Part shown: positions 59,984 through 64,000 of the stretch, in pieces
Layout: the number at the start of each line of letters is the position of its first letter
How positions within the stretch are numbered: position 1 is the first letter of the stretch
NCBI GenBank assembly: GCA_934277645.1
Contig: CAKQUX010000002.1
Span: 124,001-188,000, forward strand
DNA length: 64,000 bases
Source: an uncultured Clostridia bacterium
GTDB lineage: Bacteria; Bacillota; Clostridia; Christensenellales; CAG-917
Direction of reading: 5' to 3'
The notes under the pieces: generated by a model
Seen by the model: the letters and a program-made list of their open reading frames with translations, nothing else
Told to the model about the DNA's origin: nothing
The model's database searches: none
Made by a program: the position numbers and the translations under genes

Positions 59984-61744
59984 TTAATCTTGCGCTTTGT
60001 CGTCTTTTTTAACGTCGAGCTTTATGCTTACGTCTTTAAGTTGCTTATCGGTTACTTCGCAAGGCGCATTCATCAAAAGGTCTTCCGCATTTTTGTTCAT
60101 AGGGAATGCGATGATTTCTCTTATGCTCGGCTCGTTTAGCAAAAGCATAACCATTCTGTCTACGCCCGGAGCAACGCCTGCGTGCGGCGGCGCGCCGAAT
60201 TTAAACGCCGAGAACAAAGCGTTGAATTTCTTTTCGATAACGTCTACGCCGTATCCTGCAATTTCAAACGCCTTTATCATAATCTTAGGATCGTGGTTAC
60301 GAACCGCGCCCGAAGAAAGTTCGACGCCGTTGCAAACTATGTCATATTGATATGCCAAAATATCAAGCGGATGCGTTGTGTTTAAAGCGTCCATTCCGCC
60401 TTGCGGCATGCTGAACGGGTTGTGCGAAAATTCGATTTCGCCCGTTTCTTCGTTTTCTTCATACATGTGGAAGTCGACAATCCAGCAGAAGCGATAGACG
60501 TTCTTTTCCAAAAGGTCAAGCGCATTGCCTATTTCGTTTCTCATAAAGCCTGCCACTTTAACGACCGCATTCTTGTTGTCTTCCGCAAAAATCGCGACGA
60601 AATCGTTTTTGGAAAGATTCAACAACTTTGCAAGTTCGTCCTTTTTAGGTTCGGCAAATTTTGCAAAGCCGCCTGCCAAGTTTCCGTTTTCATCCGTCTT
60701 GAACCAATACATATTGCTTGCGCCGTTAAGTTTTGCGGTTTCGACAAAACCGTCTATTTGTTTTCTGGTTCCCTTGAAATCGGACACGGCGATTGCCTTT
60801 ATCGTTTTGCCTTGCATAAACGGTGCGGCATCGTTAAGTACGTTCGACAAGTCTTTTACGATAAGCGGATTTCTAAGGTCAGGCTTGTCTGAACAATAGT
60901 CGCGCATAGCGTCGTCATATTTAATTCTTCTAAATGGCGCGCCGTCGACTTCCCAAGTCGAAAATTCCTTGAAGACTTCGGGAATAACTGCTTCCATTTC
61001 GGCAAATACGTCTTCTTGCGTTGCAAACGCCATTTCCATATCGAGCTGATAAAATTCACCGGGGCTACGGTCCGCTCTTGCGTCCTCGTCACGGAAGCAT
61101 GGCGCGATTTGGAAATAACGGTCAAAACCGCTCGTCATCAAAAGTTGCTTGTATTGTTGCGGAGCTTGCGGAAGTGCGTAAAACTTGCCCGGATGAAGTC
61201 TTGACGGAACGATAAAGTCCCTTGCTCCCTCAGGCGACGACGAAGTAAGAATCGGCGTCGTTATTTCAAGAAAGCCTCTTTCGGTCATGCGGCGACGCAA
61301 ACTTGCGACAACCTTGCTACGAAATGCAATTTTATCTTTATTGACAGGATTTCTCAAATCGAGAAAGCGATATTTGAGTCTTGTGTCTTCTCTCGATTGC
61401 AAAGAGTTTGAAACTTCAAACGGAAGAAGCTCTTCGCAAAGTCCGAGAACTTCGATTTTCGTCGGTTCGATTTCGATAAGTCCCGTCGGAAGTTCAGGGT
61501 TAGGACTTGAACGACGGATAACTTTTCCGTCTACCATAACGGTAGATTCACGAGGAATGTTTCTGATTTGTTCTTTGAATTCTTCGGTCGAAGCAACGAC
61601 TTGCGTCATTCCGTAAAAATCTCTGAGTACGAAAAACACGACGGCGCCAAGGTCACGGACGGAATGAAGCCAACCCGACAATCTGACGGTTTCGCCTTCG
61701 TTTTCAATTCTCAATTCATTGCAATTATGAGTTCTGTAATACAT
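59984..61744 (-). CDS. aspS: Aspartyl-tRNA synthetase, bacterial type
   Basis: Charges tRNA-Asp. 586 residues with the bacterial layout: N-terminal OB-fold (ETVRLSGWLHSVRDLGAVVF), class II core with motif 2 FRDEDARADRSPGEFYQLD near residue 215, GAD insertion around residues 290-410, and motif 3 GVAPGVDRMVMLLL near 530. AAAGGA lies before the ATG. No T-box leader is visible in the 168-bp gap from asnA. A full AsnRS in the same cluster means this enzyme need not mis-charge tRNA-Asn. Confidence 0.96.
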   Translation of the reverse strand: MYYRTHNCNELRIENEGETVRLSGWLHSVRDLGAVVFFVLRDFYGMTQVVASTEEFKEQIRNIPRESTVMVDGKVIRRSSPNPELPTGLIEIEPTKIEVLGLCEELLPFEVSNSLQSREDTRLKYRFLDLRNPVNKDKIAFRSKVVASLRRRMTERGFLEITTPILTSSSPEGARDFIVPSRLHPGKFYALPQAPQQYKQLLMTSGFDRYFQIAPCFRDEDARADRSPGEFYQLDMEMAFATQEDVFAEMEAVIPEVFKEFSTWEVDGAPFRRIKYDDAMRDYCSDKPDLRNPLIVKDLSNVLNDAAPFMQGKTIKAIAVSDFKGTRKQIDGFVETAKLNGASNMYWFKTDENGNLAGGFAKFAEPKKDELAKLLNLSKNDFVAIFAEDNKNAVVKVAGFMRNEIGNALDLLEKNVYRFCWIVDFHMYEENEETGEIEFSHNPFSMPQGGMDALNTTHPLDILAYQYDIVCNGVELSSGAVRNHDPKIMIKAFEIAGYGVDVIEKKFNALFSAFKFGAPPHAGVAPGVDRMVMLLLNEPSIREIIAFPMNKNAEDLLMNAPCEVTDKQLKDVSIKLDVKKDDKAQD

Positions 61745-61912
61745 ATTTTTCCTTTGGGCATAAAGCCTTAATAAACGATTTAATTTCTATGTTCGGTAGC
61801 TAACTGTTTATCAGTAGCACTTAGTCAAAGTTTTTCACATGGCGATTAAAAGTGCGGACTTATCTATCCGCTTATTTCATAATAAAATACACAATTATAA
61901 TATTCTGTTTTA

Positions 61913-62923
61913 TTATAAAATCCAGATGCCTGCGCTGTGGCAAACTTCGACCATTTCGTCAGGCCACAACGAAACTTGTACTTCGCCGATGTGCGCCTTT
62001 TGCAAAAGCAACATACAAAGACGTGATTGTCCGATGCCTCCGCCGATAGTGAGCGGATATTTACCCGACAATATGCCCTTATGATATTCAAGATTCAATC
62101 TGTCTTCGCAGTCGGCTATTTCGAGTTGGCTTCTGAGCGACGCGCCGTCTACTCTTATGCCCATCGAAGAAAGCTCGATTGATTCGCCAAGTATTTCGTC
62201 CCAAAACAGTATGTCACCGTTGAGTTTCCAGTCGTCATAGTCGGGCGCTCTGCCGTCATGCTTTTCGCCCGATTTGAGTTCGCCGCCTATGCACATCAAA
62301 AACACGGTTTTGTATTCTTTTGTGATAAGAGACTCTCTTTCTTTCGGCGTTGCTTCGGGATACATATCTTCAAGCTCTTGCGTTGTGATAAATTTTATAT
62401 CGCGGCAAAGCTCTAAATCTATTTGCTTGAACTGCTTTTTAGTTTCGTCAAGAGTGTCGCAAATTGCGCCGACTATCTTCTTGACAATTTCTTGCAAAAA
62501 TTCCGTCTTTCTTTGTTCGGCGGTTATCACCATTTCCCAATCCCATTGGTCGACGTAAATCGAATGTTGATTGTCGCAATGGTCGTCGCGACGAATAGCG
62601 TTCATATCGGTATAAATTCCTTCGCCGGGTTTAAAGCCGTACTTGGCAAGCGCTACTCTCTTCCATTTTGCAAGCGAGTGAACGATTTCCGCCGTAACGC
62701 CTTCTTGTTCTTTTATATCGAAACGAACGGCTCTTTCTACGCCGTTAAGGTCATCGTTGATACCCGTTCTGCTTTTAACAAAAAGCGGAGCGGAAATTCT
62801 TTCAAGCGATAACGCTTCGATAAATTTTTTCTGAAAAGTATCTTTAACGAATTTCAAAGCCTTTTCCGTTTCGCGAACGGTAAGTTTTGAAACGTAGTTT
62901 TGCGGTGTTTTCAATTTGTACAT
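61913..62923 (-). CDS. asnA: Aspartate-ammonia ligase (asparagine synthetase A)
   Basis: Makes asparagine from aspartate, ammonia and ATP. 336 residues, standard. The protein is a class II synthetase relative: KLTVRETEKALKFVK at the N-terminus, LERISAPLFVKSRTGINDDLNG near residue 40, HSIYVDQWDWEMVI near 120, and the C-terminal LTIGGGIGQSRLCMLLLQKAHIGEVQVSLWP. GGAG lies before the ATG, 3 bp after asnS, so free asparagine and asparaginyl-tRNA are produced from the same transcript. Confidence 0.97.
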   Translation of the reverse strand: MYKLKTPQNYVSKLTVRETEKALKFVKDTFQKKFIEALSLERISAPLFVKSRTGINDDLNGVERAVRFDIKEQEGVTAEIVHSLAKWKRVALAKYGFKPGEGIYTDMNAIRRDDHCDNQHSIYVDQWDWEMVITAEQRKTEFLQEIVKKIVGAICDTLDETKKQFKQIDLELCRDIKFITTQELEDMYPEATPKERESLITKEYKTVFLMCIGGELKSGEKHDGRAPDYDDWKLNGDILFWDEILGESIELSSMGIRVDGASLRSQLEIADCEDRLNLEYHKGILSGKYPLTIGGGIGQSRLCMLLLQKAHIGEVQVSLWPDEMVEVCHSAGIWIL

Positions 62924-62926
62924 AGT

Positions 62927-64000
62927 TTACTCCATTAAATCTCCTGCTGTTCTCGAATAAAGTTGAACGTCGCGAATGTTTGAAATGCCCGAAACGTACA
63001 TCAAAATTCTTTCCAATCCGAGGCCGAAACCGCTGTGCGGAACGCTTCCGAATTTTCTGAGTTCCATATATCCTTTATAGTCGTCGAGCGTCATATTTCT
63101 GTCCTTCATAGCTTGCAAAAGTTTGTCGAAGTCAGCCTCACGCTCACTGCAACCGATAATCTCTCCGACGCCCGGAACAAGGCAGTCGGTTGCGGCAACG
63201 GTAAGTCCGTCGTCGTTTTGTTTCATATAGAAAGACTTGATTTTTTTAGGATAATTTATAACAAACACAGGCTTGCCGAAAACTTGTTCGGTGATATATC
63301 TCTCGTGTTCGGTTTGAAGGTCACAGCCCCACTCGACAGGAAATTTGAAATCGACCTTTGATTCTTTCAATATTTCGATAGCTTTTGTGTAATCGAGAAC
63401 TTCAAACTTGCTGTCAACAACCGATTGAAGTTTTGCTCTGAGTCCTTTTTCAAAATTGGTTTCAAAAAACGCAAGTTCGTCAGGACAATTATCGATTGCA
63501 TATTTTATGATGTACTTAATCATATTTTCCGCAATTTCGATAATATCCGGAAGTTTTGCAAAAGCGACTTCAGGTTCGACTTGCCAAAACTCTGCGGCGT
63601 GTCTTGGCGTATTGCTGTTTTCCGCTCTGAAAGTCGGGCCGAATGTATAAATTTTGCCCATAGCCATTGCCGCGACTTCGCCTTCGAGTTGTCCCGAAAC
63701 GGTAAGTCCCGCTCTTCTTCCGAAGAAATCTTTTCTCAAATATTCCTCTTCGGTTTTTGTTCCTTTAATTTCGTCGTAGCTAAGGCTTGTAACTCTGAAA
63801 ATTTCACCTGCGCCTTCACAGTCGCTACCCGTAAATATCGGCGTGTGAACGTAGGTAAAGTTGTTCTTTTGGAAAAATTCGTGAATTGCAAAAGAAATTT
63901 TGCTACGAAGTCTGAGCATAGCGTTGAACGTGTTCGTCCTTACACGCAAGTGCGGAATCGAACGCAAATATTCAAGCGTATGATATTTCTTTTGTAGCGG
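62927..64000 (-). CDS. asnS: Asparaginyl-tRNA synthetase, N-terminal part beyond the window
   Basis: Charges tRNA-Asn. The last 357 codons are visible; the frame continues past the right edge (the edge codes for PLQKKYHTLEYL), so the internal ATG at 63967 is not the start. FTYVHTPIFTGSDCEGAGE, the motif 2 region YTFGPTFRAENSNTPRHAAEFWQVEPE and motif 3 GFGLGLERILMYVSG identify it. The OB-fold and any upstream T-box lie outside the window. First known gene of the asnS-asnA unit. Confidence 0.96.
   Translation of the reverse strand, partial: PLQKKYHTLEYLRSIPHLRVRTNTFNAMLRLRSKISFAIHEFFQKNNFTYVHTPIFTGSDCEGAGEIFRVTSLSYDEIKGTKTEEEYLRKDFFGRRAGLTVSGQLEGEVAAMAMGKIYTFGPTFRAENSNTPRHAAEFWQVEPEVAFAKLPDIIEIAENMIKYIIKYAIDNCPDELAFFETNFEKGLRAKLQSVVDSKFEVLDYTKAIEILKESKVDFKFPVEWGCDLQTEHERYITEQVFGKPVFVINYPKKIKSFYMKQNDDGLTVAATDCLVPGVGEIIGCSEREADFDKLLQAMKDRNMTLDDYKGYMELRKFGSVPHSGFGLGLERILMYVSGISNIRDVQLYSRTAGDLME

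Noticed and set aside
63934..63967. ATG at 63967 as the start of asnS
   Set aside because: The open frame continues to the window edge with conserved AsnRS sequence, so this codon is internal (TTG on inspection) and the gene is cut by the window.

Overview
The window is a dense, AT-rich bacterial chromosome segment with 53 supported protein genes, about two thirds of them on the minus strand. It looks like a member of the Bacillota, class Clostridia, probably an uncultured gut lineage. The evidence is the spore-coat pair yabP-yabQ, the order glmU-like/pth/mfd/foldase, the walJ..rlmH block, Rex, a clostridial single-chain PurL (PurL fused to PurQ), type III glutamine synthetase, lipoproteins with Gram-positive lipoboxes, AGGAGG-type ribosome sites and TTGACA/TATAAT promoters. 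No rRNA, tRNA, CRISPR array, phage or insertion sequence was recognised.

Layout. 1-9 kb: a truncated glnN, two large lipoproteins of unknown role, a FabG-like reductase and a small plus-strand ORF with its own promoter and terminator. 9-12 kb: uracil salvage, upp and uraA, preceded by a leader peptide and intrinsic terminator that look like a translation-coupled attenuator. 11.7-14.4 kb: U32 protein, ECF S component and PH-domain operon. 14.6-22 kb: proS, an acidic zinc-ribbon protein, malic enzyme with an Ldh-family dehydrogenase, and two tandem mreB paralogues. 22-28 kb: small unknowns, a CDF transporter with a membrane-anchored metallophosphoesterase, then rex with a kinase behind an array of five TTATCGATAA palindromes. 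28-33.5 kb: PHP phosphatase with a short alaS, DUF6320 with a condensation-type acyltransferase, and yabPQ. 33.7-40.7 kb: a shrunken GlmU-like protein, pth, mfd and a foldase lipoprotein carrying an InlB-type repeat. 40.8-47.5 kb: tadA, an M14 peptidase, walJ with two CPBP proteases and rlmH, yqeY and a second CDF. 47.9-59.8 kb: the purine operon purC-F-M-N-H-D-L plus a 179-residue unknown, with purE as a separate unit. 60-64 kb: aspS, asnA and a truncated asnS.

Main signals for follow-up. (1) A 37-codon leader ORF with a U-rich stretch, whose stop codon overlaps an intrinsic terminator in front of uraA-upp. This is the architecture of enterobacterial pyrBI/pyrE attenuation, not of PyrR. (2) At least five genes whose start codon lies 6-7 bases after a -10 box with a -35 box at exactly 17 bp and no ribosome site, predicting leaderless mRNAs next to ordinary Shine-Dalgarno genes. 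(3) The regularly spaced palindrome array before rex. (4) A GlmU relic without its nucleotidyltransferase signature loop at the canonical glmU position. (5) Degenerate AT-rich repeat arrays that fill many intergenic gaps.
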